Source: Bolinopsis microptera
Taxonomy: Eukaryota; Ctenophora; Tentaculata; Lobata; Bolinopsidae
Assembly: GCF_026151205.1 (NCBI RefSeq)
Contig: NC_087075.1
Location: 4,438,359-4,502,358 of the forward strand
Direction of reading: 5' to 3'
Length of the DNA: 64,000 nt
In this document: in pieces, positions 36,441 through 47,117 of the stretch
Layout of the letters: every line of letters starts with the position of its first letter
Numbering within the stretch: the first letter of the stretch is position 1
The notes under the pieces: generated by a model
What the model was told of the DNA's origin: nothing
The model's input: the letters and a program-made list of their open reading frames with translations, nothing else
Database searches by the model: none
Program-made: the position numbers and the translations under genes

Positions 36441-36656
36441 CGTCCCAGTGTTCGGCTGCCTCCAATATTATAATCACAAGCAGGAACCCGTCTAACCCTT
36501 GTTTTAAGTGCGAACACTTGTCTTAAGTAGTTTACTTGATTTGACTTTTGGTTTGTACAAGTAAGACAGCTATATAATATGAACCTTTACCGATATTTGA
36601 AAGGCGCAGGTTAGATCTCTGCCGAAAGCGCACTCCTCAAATTGAGCGCATTAGAT

Positions 36657-36748
36657 TTAGATAGCGTCATCTAGCGTCATCTAGCGTCATCTAGCGTCAT
36701 CTAGCGTAATCTAGCGTAATCTAGCGTAATCTAGCGTCATCTAGCGTG
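36657..36748. repeat. 10-bp tandem repeat (ctagcgtcat)
   Basis: About nine units of ctagcgtcat, three of them with the variant ctagcgtaat. Confidence 0.9.
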
Positions 36749-38884
36749 AGTGCACAGTGATTACTGTTGCAACGTCCGTAATTGCTATATTAAATTAAAT
36801 ATGCTAACGATAGCATACTAAATAAATTATTAGTGGTTCTTAATTGATCGTGAATCTACCTAGATCCTTTAGAACTTCGACTGAATAATAATGTATAAAC
36901 GTATCTTACTTCTCGCTCGTCCCCCTTTTACTTTGAAGATTCTCTTTCTTTTTGGTAGAGCTCTTTATAGAAGTTGATACTAGTGAAAAACCGAACCGCT
37001 TTGGTTTAGCTGGCTTTTGACGTAATGACCATGAGTATATTGTTTTACTCCTTTTCTTTGGTTTCGACTCCTCATTCTCCGGTTCACTGAGTGCAACAAC
37101 ACGTGAACTCCCTGCACTGTTTCATAGTCATCCATAGTCTGATTTATTGAGAGTGAGACATTCGTGTCACTCCTGGTTTCAATTGCAGTTTGAAACCCTT
37201 GCTTGCTCTGTGACATTATGTATAAGATTATGTATAAGAATTAAGATTATGTATAAGATTATGTACATTATGTATAAGATTGGCTTGAGGAGACCTCAGT
37301 TTAAATCTCTTACTTACGAGCTCCTATAAAAGGCCCCTTCCAGCCATTGCCACCTGCCACCTAATTTGGCAGGTTTTACATTAAGACTGATAATCAATTT
37401 GAAGTCTTAAAATGATTCCTGCAAAATTAACCGAAAACCTGCCTATTTATCGTATTCGTGCAGAGATTTATCTCACGTAATTATTTAATCGAGTTGTTGA
37501 TTTATAGAAAAGCCTGCAAAATTAACACAAAACCTGCCTCACCTTTCACCTACTCTCGGCAGGTTTGCTCTATTTTGGCAGGTTTTCCGTTAAATATAAA
37601 GTCGAATGCTGCAGATTTAACGCAAATCCTGCGTAAGTTGAGATAATTTGAATCAACTTGTGGCGTGATTAAACCTATATTGGCAGGGGTTTTGGATAAT
37701 TTGAGTGTACAATGTGGAATACTGTAATGATCGTATAACCTTATTACTAGGTAGGGTGTAGGACTGAGACTTGGTTTGTGCAAAGCTACAGAAGTACAGA
37801 ATGCTACATGCCTACATGGCTCTATAGTTTATACTTTTATACATGCAGTCACTAGTCAGTGGCGAAACGACCGCCCGACACTCCGGCAACCCCTGCTATG
37901 CGGAAGGGGATGGGGGGGGGGGTGCAGCTGCGGCCTCTTAGGTACGTTTCGCCACTGCATATTATCCACTGTTACCAACACGGGGTCTATGATAAGTTTG
38001 AGTATAAAAATACAAAAACAAAAACCGATTATTGGAAAATAACTGTTTGCTTAACTTCAGTTCTTAGGTTGCCATTTTTAGATTAGATTGCTATGTTCTT
38101 AAGTAGTGAGGACAGCACTTTTTCAGTTGCAGTGCCTCTACCTGTTCATTGTTCACATTGTAAGATTTAGTGAATGAAGTGATTCTGAAAGAATCTTCAA
38201 TTACAATTAATATAATAGTTCTAAATATGCAGTTATTTTCAGATTATGAGATATTTGATCGGAAATTTGTCACACGTTAAAGTGACACTTAATAAGTTGG
38301 ACCTTAATCGAAATTCGTATTCACGAATTGGAAATAGCTCGTACTATAATTTATAGGTTGACCTCCCACATATGCTCTAAGTGGGAGGTCAACCTATAAC
38401 TCAAATTATTGCTATTTACCAATATTAATTGATCACTGATGTGGCACTTTCAGCGGAAAATTAGTAATAGAAAGCGGACAAACCAGTTTTGGTGAAGGAT
38501 GTATATCTTATACTCTTATAGTAGTTGTACACTGTACAGCAATGCTAAGGTAATGAGGTAATGCTGTACCTAATGGGACTACTGCGGACCCTCCACCGGC
38601 CAAACATATTATCTCATTATTGAAGGGTGTAGACTGTAATATAGATGTAAGAACTTGCTAAATTGGGAGGTGACTGTTTTAAAATGATCAGATGCTTGCT
38701 TACTAACTTATTAAGAATGAGAGGTGATAGTGATTTACTTTATCTTGACAGGACAGTTAAGTATTTAAGCTTAAGAAACCACGTGGAGCTAAACGGTGCA
38801 AGTGATATAATACTTGAAAATTGACCCCCCCCCCCCCCCGACAATTGACCAAACAAATATATTTATTATACTAACCCTAACAGT

Positions 38885-39877
38885 AACCCGATTGGGCGAC
38901 ATCTGTCCGACAGCGAAATCTGTCCGACAGCCGAATTGGGGATTTCGGACAGATTTCGCTGTCGGACAGGAGTCGTTTTTGGCGACATCTGTCCGAATTT
39001 CGGATCATATTGTAATTTCGGTTCACATTCGTATTTCACAAACTCACGGGTAATTTCGTGACGTTGCTCCCATTGTTCGAATGCTGATTTGATCCATTGA
39101 GATCTGATCCATCGATACGTGATTGACTATTTAAGGATAGCAGCCGTATGGAGATCGGTTATCGCAATCCACAATGGCAACCAATCTTCAGTAAACAGAC
39201 CCAGATCTGCAGCAAACATACCCGAGAGATCTGGAAACGCTATCTATTCCTGCAAACTAAATCCTCTCTACCGACAACAGTCCAATGATGCTCTGGGACT
39301 CTGGATGGGACAATCAACAGACTCGTCGATCATTCCTTTGGGGGACTCCTAAGAACGCAGATCATATGGTGGACGCGGAGCATTGCGTAGTCAACGCCCA
39401 ACGGTACCTTCAAATCCGCACCTAATCTCTTCCATCAGCTCTTCACAGTCCACGGACTCTTCCCTGACGGCTGGCACCTCCCCCTCTTCTAAGGACTCAT
39501 TCCTGGAAAATCGACGACCCTCTACCGCAACATGTTCGAGGAGATAGACACCTGGGCTTCTGAGGCCTTGGGGCTACCAACCACAATACATTCTCATGGA
39601 CTACGAGCTCGCCATTCACAACGCAGTTGCTTCATGCCTGCCTGCCTAGGTCGAAAATAAACTAGTAGTACACTATGGCTCAGATCATATCTCAAATTGG
39701 CAATGTTACGTATTCAAATTAACAGTTCAGATCACGTCTCTAATTGGAAATGTGTTGTATTTAAATCAGATCACAATTTCGGACAAATGTCGTTTTTTCT
39801 GGTACCCTGAGTCGTACAGAAATCGGACAGATGTCGCTGTCGGACAGATGTCGCTGACAGGAGTCGTGTTACCCAGT
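38885..39877 (+). mobile_element. MULE (Mutator-like) element with broken transposase
   Basis: Ends share gtaac(a/c)cgact/gatt and then gcgacatctgtccgacagcg in inverted order (38885-38945 and 39830-39877). Between them, at about 39365-39655 on the plus strand, a MULE transposase core is readable: LFHQLFTVHGLFPDGWHLPL, then GLIPGKSTTLYRNMFEEI and, after a one-base frame change, ILMDYELAIHNAVAS. Two in-frame stops and the frameshift show that it is dead. MULE transposases carry out cut-and-paste movement. It sits in telomere-like repeats, with ccctaac on both sides. Confidence 0.72.
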
Positions 39878-40148
39878 AACCCTAACCCTGACCCTAACCC
39901 TGACCCTGACCCTAACCCTAACCCTAACCCTAACCCTGACCCTGACCCTAACCCTGACCCTAACCCTGACCCTAACCCTGACCCTAACCCTGACCCTAAC
40001 CCTGACCCTAACCCTGACCCTAACCCTGACCCTAACCCTGACCCTAACCCTGACCCTAACCCTGACCCTAACCCTGACCCTAACCCTGACCCTAACCCTG
40101 ACCCTAACCCTGACCCTAACCCTGACCCTAACCCTGACCCTAACCCTG
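39877..40148. repeat. Interstitial telomere-like array (CCCTAACCCTGA)n
   Basis: After a short mixed stretch, CCCTAA and CCCTGA alternate strictly for about 18 rounds of a 12-bp unit. CCCTAA is the complement of the animal telomere repeat TTAGGG. The regular alternation shows expansion of a 12-bp unit rather than a simple telomere relic. The Asp-Pro-Asn frame over it is not a gene. Confidence 0.92.
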
Positions 40149-40931
40149 AATTGACCCCAGTGTAATTACATGGGGGGTCAATTGTCGGGGGTAGATTGCA
40201 TCAGGGGGTCATTTGTCGGAGGGGGGGTCAATTGTTGCGGTACCGTACTATATAAGTATATAGCGTACTATACCTCTCATTTGGAGATTCAGTGCCATGG
40301 TTGTCAGCTTTTTATCAACTCCGGCCAATTTCTTGACTGCGCTAATCAACTCGGTTTTATTGACTTTTAGTTTTGGTGCCAAATAAGCAAAATTCCAAAT
40401 AACTTAAGAACTTAAAAGAAAGATAAAAGAAACCTGCCAATTTATAAATTTAACGCTGCCATAATAAGATTATAGCATTATAATCTATTTGGCATGGATT
40501 GATAATTTTATAACAAATCCTGCAAAGTTAATGGAAAACCTGCCGATTTAACTTTATCACTGCCGTAATTTATCCGGCAAGGATTGATAATTTTATAAAA
40601 AATCCTGCCAAGTTAATGGAAAACCTGCCGATTTAACTTTATCACTGCCGTAATCCATCCGGAAAGGATTGATAATTTTATAGCAAATCCTGCCAAGTTA
40701 ATAGAAAACCTGCCAAATAACAAATACCTGCGCTGTTGATGCAGGATCACTAGTTAATTAGGCAGGTTTTGACATAAAAAATTAAGAGAAAACCTGCGGA
40801 TTTAGTGTAATATACTGCTGATCTGGACAGGGTAAATTAGATTACTAGGCAGGAGTGGTAATTTCGCAGTCTTCGCTATTAACTGGGCAGGTTTTAGGTT
40901 AAATTCGCAGTGGCAATGGCTGGAAGGGGCC

Positions 40932-42420
40932 TTATAAAACATATGGAATTTGATTGATCCCCCGCTGTTCACATAATTACTATTTATTTCAGTTTATCCT
41001 AGCGAGGAAAGCACCCTTGAAATGTACGTCAAACATGATACGGAATCTTCAGTCACAGCTGGTTGATGATGGATATAGCCACAGACCTAATATCTATATA
41101 CAGGATCTATTTTTATTTTTATCCATATTTCCATTAAAATGAAGAAAATGATACAATACACATGCAATGAAAGCTTGATTTGTTTTATTGGTAAGCCGAC
41201 CGAATACCGCCTAAAAACTTACAGTAGGGATAGTGTTATAATGTAAGGGTTAAGGGTAACATGTAGGACTAAAACGAGGGTGATTGACGGGTTATATAAG
41301 TGGTATGGAACTAGTCCTCTAGGGATTAGTTCCGCCTGAACATTTTATTGCAGCTTGATTGATAAATCCGAATATTTTCAGTCGACTAAACAGCTACTAA
41401 AGAGAAGAAATACCTGAGCAATGTTTTCCTCGGAATTTCAGTGGTGGTCTTCTCCTGATTTCCAGCAAATTCGGAGTTATCGGGTATATATCCATCCTCT
41501 AAATTCGGGGGTGTATATCTACCCATAAATTCGGGGGTATGTATTATCATCCCCCTCCTCCGAATTAGCAATGAAAATTAGGAGGGGACCCAAAGATCTT
41601 GACCCATCCTCCCCAATATGATTGTGCTCTCATTAAATTTAACCCACAAAAATTGTTTATCCATCCCTAAATAAAATCTTGCTCCTAGAATTTGTTTCCC
41701 AAAATTCCCGGAATTAGTACTTTGACCCCCAAAATTTAGCACAACAATTTTTTAACGACTTACATTTTACATTCCCGGTTTAAAATCCGACTGAAAACAA
41801 ATTCCTGTTGAGACTATTAAAACTTATTTTAAGCAGCACTTTTCGCAAGAGCTGATAAAATCTGAATATGGATTATGGATTCCCCTGTGAAAGAAAACTC
41901 ATGGCTACAAATAAAATGATTAAATACTGCAGAATTACTGAATTTATTTAATTATGTGAGATTCTTGGAAATTTTCAAATTACCACAGAACATTGAATAA
42001 CAAATTTAAATGTTTATCCTAAAATGAACCCCACCCCAACCCCAAATGAGCATCACTGAGATCCCGAGTTTCATAGTTCCGGTCCACGAATTCCGATCAA
42101 CTCGGTATTTTGCCTTTTCTCCGCCCTCCAGAATTGGCTTCTTCCATATTCCTGATCCAGAATGCGAGGACACTTGACACATCAAACAGGTTAGTTCTGG
42201 TAATCCTCGTTGCTTTGAGCAAACGGTCATTTTGATTTGGTTACCAGTTCCTTTTTTAGTTTTTGGACAATCACAAAGTCTAATACTTTTCAGCAGATTG
42301 AGTAGTGTATGCCATGAGTTTCGCTGATATTTTTCGGTTGGACCGGGACGGTTGTCGAAGGAGTTCCGATATCCAAGGGCAAGAACATGATAAAGTACAA
42401 CGTCGCAAATTGTGGTACAT
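40932..42420. repeat. Segmental duplication, copy 2
   Basis: Matches 33300-34760 in order. It carries the second candidate exon (40993-41061) and the sequence that in both copies gives a minus-strand frame (SWHTLLNLLK, TGNQIKMTVCSKQRGLPEL) with no recognised domain. In copy 2 that frame is longer (42006-42431, 141 residues) than in copy 1, which does not favour a conserved gene. Confidence 0.85.
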
Positions 42421-43272
42421 TTTTTGAACATTTAAAATATAATTTGGAACATTACAGTAACGTTATTCAAATCTCAAACAAAAAAAGTATATTTCAAAGC
42501 TTTGTGTTTTGATCATATGATTATGGGTGTATAGTGATTTTGATTGCATAAATTTGATTGGGCAGTGATGGTGAGTGAGAAGATGATGGGAGTGCCAGCC
42601 AGTAACTCTGTCAAATGAACAGCCCACTGAGGAGTGGGTGAGCGCAGGCGCGAGAACGGCAGAGAGGGTGGCATAAAACGGAATACACGGCCACAGAAAA
42701 GACACAGAAACTAAACCGTGCGCGGTAAGTTAGCCAGTGTCTGAGAGCTAGTGTTCCCCGGCAGGAGGCATCCAAAAGAGGTGCCGTCGCGTGGTGAACT
42801 GTCGAGGCTAAGTTCGAATGCAAGGCGAAGCAACTCAAACTGATGATGAAGAGGTAGACTGAACGGGAAGTGAAGAAAAAGGAAAAGGAAGGATCCAGCT
42901 GAGGTCTGGCTCATGTCAGGAAGTGATGAAAAGCTCACAGACAAAATCATCCGTGGCTGTCTACCCCGTACGTAGGCAGTGTCCGAGATTTCAGGAATCA
43001 GGATACACTGAAACAGTGCAGAGCTGATTACGACCAGGGTCCTCGCGGATACCCCGCCTCGGAGGTCGAGCCAATGCCCTGCTTTCGATACTTATGTCTA
43101 CTGGTGGAACCTTCATATTTTCTCTACTAGCAGTCACTGTAACCCTATCACTCGGAAGGCCCCACAGCTCCTACATGGACGCGCGGCCGGGAGCCCATGT
43201 AGGGATAAAAGTGAACGCAAGCCTTCCATCACATCCGTCACAGATTCAAAGCTGGGAGGAAAAATGGGAGCT
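42420..43272 (+). other. GC-richer insertion relative to duplication copy 1
   Basis: Copy 1 runs directly from gtggta to tgttggcatctgaa, while here about 850 bp lies between. The segment changes from AT-rich to markedly GC-richer at about 42590 and has a TATA-like ataaaa near 42674. It contains the short frame at 43094. It is either an inserted element of unknown class or ancestral sequence lost from copy 1. Confidence 0.55.
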
Positions 43273-43291
43273 GTTGGCATCTGAATACTGA
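43094..43291 (+). CDS. Small frame with signal-peptide-like start, hypothetical
   Basis: 65 residues starting MSTGGTFIFSLLAVTVTLSL, a good hydrophobic signal sequence, followed by a polar chain with one NAS glycosylation sequon and no Cys. The last residues run into the conserved flank of the segmental duplication, so the stop is supplied by that flank. No family is recognised. It may be the first exon of a gene, or chance within a GC-richer segment. Confidence 0.25.
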   Translation: MSTGGTFIFSLLAVTVTLSLGRPHSSYMDARPGAHVGIKVNASLPSHPSQIQSWEEKWELLASEY

Positions 43292-43944
43292 ATTCAAGTT
43301 CATTAAAACTTTTACGTCTTTTACCACTTAGTATTATACTAGTAGGAACCCGTATAACCCTAAAATGGTGTCAAGACTCAAAAGACTAAAATAATTATTA
43401 CCTATTTAATTCGCGTTTTTGACACCACTTGGGGTCCAAATTTTGGGCTCTAAAACTCCTATTTCTTGGCCAATTTTCTATTTTTTCGTGGTGCAATTTG
43501 GAGGCCATTAAAGCATTTGACCCAATCAAAAAAGTTTCAGTTGTATATCTTTTACGGTTTTTGCGGAAAGTCGCGTTAAAGTTGATGCCGTGGTGTCAGT
43601 AAAATAGCACGGATATATATCGTCTCGCTTTATATATAGTAAGATATCCAGCTGAATTAAGTAGTTATTACACTGATTTTTATAATAATTTGTAATAACT
43701 TTATTTAATATTCTTCAGGTGGAAACACCAACAGGGGCAGGATTCAAATTAGGCGGTATAATACTTGGGACAGCCTCTTTTTAGTACGTTTCCAAGAAAA
43801 GGTATAGAGTACTTATAAGCAAAAATATTGATTAAAAAGGAAATAATAAATATGAACATTTAACTATTTAATAATGTTTTCATGATTGTGATTTGGATGA
43901 TGTATGTTATTATAACGTCTCAACAATTACACGTGGTCACGTGT

Positions 43945-44010
43945 TTACCATGTCATCACGTGGTAACCATGACATCACGTGGTAACCATGACATCACGTG
44001 GTTACCATAG
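43945..44010. repeat. 20-bp tandem repeat with CACGTG
   Basis: About three units of accatgacatcacgtggta, each with the E-box CACGTG. It resembles the larger array at 45340-45745, which uses the same tcacgtgg core. Confidence 0.8.
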
Positions 44011-45100
44011 TAACGCTAGTAACCATACCTTCTTCACCGCAGCACAAACCAATGGGACACGTGTGGACCGCACGCTATAATCCGGGCTATGGGAGGGGAA
44101 GTAGTGCACATAGCCACCCCCGACACAGCTATCTTCTACAACGACAGTAATTGGCCAAAACGTGATTACATAATATGTGAACGACCCCTTTATTATATGT
44201 GTGTCAACACACACGTTATTTTGTAAACGGGGACATCTTGATATTGATATATCGGAGTTGGGGCTTTTCATTTACGTTTTCAACATATTACGACGATTTT
44301 AGTTTTATTACCCGCTTTTAGTTTTAACATGTGTAATTGTATATTTATTTAGTTTGTGCTTCAAAAGTCGCACTGTCACGACTATGTAAATAATATCATG
44401 GCGCTATCTGAAGACCTGCGGATTAATATTTGATTGGGCACACAAAAATATCGTGCAATTTGATTGGATACTAGTTGTCACGTGTTAAATAAAAACCCGC
44501 GTGCCGCGTACTTCATATCCTTGGAAATGGATCGAATGGCTCCATTTAGTTATCTATTTGTGCTGATAGATTAATTATTTAAGTGATATTATTGAATTAT
44601 TTATTGGCAAGTTACAATTAAATCTGTCAATTTTTAGTTATTGTTATGTAGTTAGATTTATTTTAAAAAACTGACACGTGCTCATAATTTGATGAACAAA
44701 ATTAAATAATGATTAATGATCTAAAGTCAGTAAAGTAATACATTTGTCAAGCTACGTTGCTGGTAGAATAGCTTATTAAATCACTTCCGGTTCAGCTAAT
44801 ATAATAAAATATTACGAGTATAAAATGAAAAATCTTTAAAGTAATTATTATTATTTTGTATTCTAGTGGCAATCTCGGTTTTTCCTCACCGAATGAATGA
44901 CGAAAGCATTAATGACACGTGACTGAAATTCAAATAACGTTTCTGTTTAAATATATAACTATAAGTAAGTGTACATATATCTTGGCTTTTTAAATTTATT
45001 CAAATACATGCATAATAACATTGTAAAGCTGTACAATAAGTCATTCAATTCAATTTCAAAACGTGTATCTCTATTTTTAACCCAATAAATATAAATCAAC
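44010..45100. other. AT-rich interior of the inverted-repeat element
   Basis: No gene seen. Short minus-strand frames (44002-44271, 44959-45222) have no signature; the second crosses a GC-rich dispersed repeat. Confidence 0.3.
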
Positions 45101-45114
45101 CGATGCACCACTGC

Positions 45115-45235
45115 CACTGGGTCGCGCCGCGCATTGAATAATGTTTCTCGCAACCACATCTCGGTAGATCGGCAAAACACACCAGCACTCATGGGCCACG
45201 TCGAGCTGCGAAAGATTGACATCGTGAATCACAGT
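45115..45235 (-). repeat. GC-rich dispersed repeat
   Basis: Carries gccgcgcattgaataatg and gtcgagctgcgaaagattga followed by catcgtgaatcac, a diverged copy of the family at 13450-13572 (gagctgccatgaattgacat). Orientation relative to that family is not certain. Confidence 0.5.
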
Positions 45236-45339
45236 ATATTACAACTGGTAGTTTTAGTGGGGCGGCGTAAAAGCAGAAAATGACTGTAACGGATGTGTTA
45301 CTCTAGATGGAGATCTGGTAACGGGTAGACATGTCTGTT

Positions 45340-45745
45340 GTCATAGTGACATCACATGGTGTTGTGATGTCATCACGTGGTGTTGTGATGTCATCACGTG
45401 GTGTTGTGATGTCATCACGTGGGGTTGTGATGTCATCACGTGGTGTTGTGATGTCATCGCGTGGTGTTGTGATGACATCGTGTGGTGTTGTGATGACATC
45501 ATGTGGTGTTGTGATGACATCACGTGGTGTTGTGATGACATCACGTGGTTTTGTGATGACATCACGTGGTTTTGTGATGACATCATGTGGTGTTGTGATG
45601 ACATCACGTGGTTTTGTGACTTGTGATGACGTCACGTGGTGTTGTGATGATTTCACGTGGTGTTGTGATGATTTCACGTGGTGTTTTTATGACGTCACGT
45701 GGTGTTGTGATGACTTCACGTGGTGTTTTTATGACGTCACGTCTG
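45340..45745. repeat. 21-bp tandem array with E-box and CRE-like sites
   Basis: About 19 units of gtggtgttgtgatgtcatcac-type sequence. Most carry CACGTG and a TGAYGTCA-like palindrome. The 7-codon period keeps frames open on both strands (up to 141 residues), but they show only repeat composition and are not called as genes. Confidence 0.9.
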
Positions 45746-46564
45746 CCGTTTTTTGACAAAAGTGCTTAAGTAACACAAGGATCATTTTGAGCAAATTGAC
45801 TTTAAAGATTTCAATTCTGTAATTACTCTGGGCTATAAGTATAATAGCTGCTGTCAAATTTAAACTGCACCTACTATGTTTTAAGGTGCTTTGTCGACCT
45901 TTGAGACTTATGACAAGGTTTCATCATCCTAACTTCTCGGAAATTACTGCCTCAAAATCACAAATTATAGTTTGAATTTCTTAGAAAAGTACTTAAGAAC
46001 AGCCACATCGGCAGAAACTCCATCTTCTGATGAAAATGACCCGTTCAGACCATTGGTCATCAAAAATATAACAAAAAGTAGCCTAAAAATGTTGTGATGA
46101 AACACTGGTTGTAATATTGGGACACGCTGAAATAAAAAATTTGAAATTGAAAGTTTCGTTTTCTGAGAAAAGTACTTAACGTGCACCAACATTAATGGGA
46201 ACTTTATTTGCAATCATTCTGACCTAAATTAAATTTTACGACAAATTGATTGGTGATGGTTTAACTTTAAGAACACGAAAACACTCCTTAAGGATTAAAA
46301 AATAGTGGCAACGAGCGGGAATGAAACTTTCAATTCCTTATTGCTAACAAAATTTTATTTTCTAATCGGAATTATACCAGCATTTCGACGCTTGTTTTGA
46401 CGAGGAGAGATTGGTGATTGTACGGGATGTCGGGATAATAATAAATAAATTACTTTTATTTAGAAATTAAATTAAGATGAGGCTTTCCTCATCATGGCCA
46501 AGGTGCGTATTATTGATGATAATTGATATCATAACGCGCGAGGGAAATTAGAAAAACAAGTGAC
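45743..46564. repeat. 0.8-kb dispersed repeat (copy 2)
   Basis: Second copy of 21560-22383, same orientation, with more small deletions. It lies inside the 5-kb inverted-repeat element. Confidence 0.75.
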
Positions 46565-47117
46565 ATGCGTATAAAAATGTGACATAATTGTAAATAATTC
46601 TTCAAGTAGTGACCATAATTTGATAATTTTATAAAATACATTTTATCTTAGAAGACATCCTATAAAGCTTTAAGTTTTACTTTTCAATGTTGTTTCCCGG
46701 AAACATAATATGATCAGTCTCGATCTCTAGGTATGGAATGTGAGAATGTGATAGACACCTAATTCACCTAATTTGCACGTGGGCGGTCGTACAATTTACA
46801 AAAACAATTCTTTGTTGTTTATCCGAAGTAAGATATATGTTTATCCGAACCATTTTACTGACACCACGGCATCAACTTTAACACGACTTTCCGCAAAAAA
46901 ACGTAAATGATATACAACTTAAACTTTTTTGACTGGTTCAAATGCTTTAATAAGTTAATAGCCTTCAAATTAGCATGAAAAATAAAATATTGGCCAAGGA
47001 ATAAGAATTTAAGTGCCCAAAATTTGGACCCCCAAGTGGTGACGGTGTCAAAAACGCAAATTAAATAGGTAATAATTATTTTAGTCTCTTGAGTCTTGAC
47101 ACCGTTTTAGGGTTATA

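Larger units (their letters stand above)
38821..40236. mobile_element. Nested element with poly-C/G ends
   Basis: The left end reads ttgac, a run of C, then gacaattgacc; the right end carries ggggggtcaattgtcggggg and two weaker copies. The inverted match suggests an insertion within the 3.6-kb transposon, itself holding the MULE fragment and the telomere-like array. Exact ends are obscured by the homopolymers. Confidence 0.5.
37332..40931. mobile_element. 3.6-kb DNA transposon inside segmental-duplication copy 2
   Basis: Terminal inverted repeats GGCCCCTTCCAGCCATTGCC lie exactly at both ends. The flanks ctataaaa (37324-37331) and ttataaaa (40932-40939) are an 8-bp target duplication with one change, and copy 1 of the duplication (near 33295-33305) shows the empty site. 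Both subterminal regions carry repeated aacctgcc / tgccaagttaatgg blocks (37340-37640, 40420-40900), as in hAT or MULE elements. No transposase of its own is seen; other elements have landed in the middle (38821-40236). Confidence 0.85.

Noticed and set aside
35202-36495. Three overlapping frames of 300-420 residues on the plus strand
   Set aside because: All follow from a 30-bp unit without stops; only the frame that could join the donor at 35119 is mentioned, as a low-confidence candidate.
36980-37216. 78-residue minus-strand frame
   Set aside because: Composition is protein-like but no domain, conserved start or splice border supports it.
39877-40148. True chromosome end or telomere-fusion scar
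   Set aside because: Alternating units, location inside a transposon, and non-telomeric sequence on both sides.
39752-40165. Asp-Pro-Asn repeat protein of 137 residues
   Set aside because: Translation of the 12-bp telomere-like array.
42006-42431. 141-residue minus-strand gene in the segmental duplication
   Set aside because: The frame is not kept at equal length in copy 1, has no recognised domain and no splice support.
42420-43291. LTR-type element start
   Set aside because: No paired direct terminal repeats, primer site or gag/pol similarity could be seen.
45303-45756. Long frames on both strands over the 21-bp array
   Set aside because: Period divisible by three keeps frames open; the composition is only that of the repeat.
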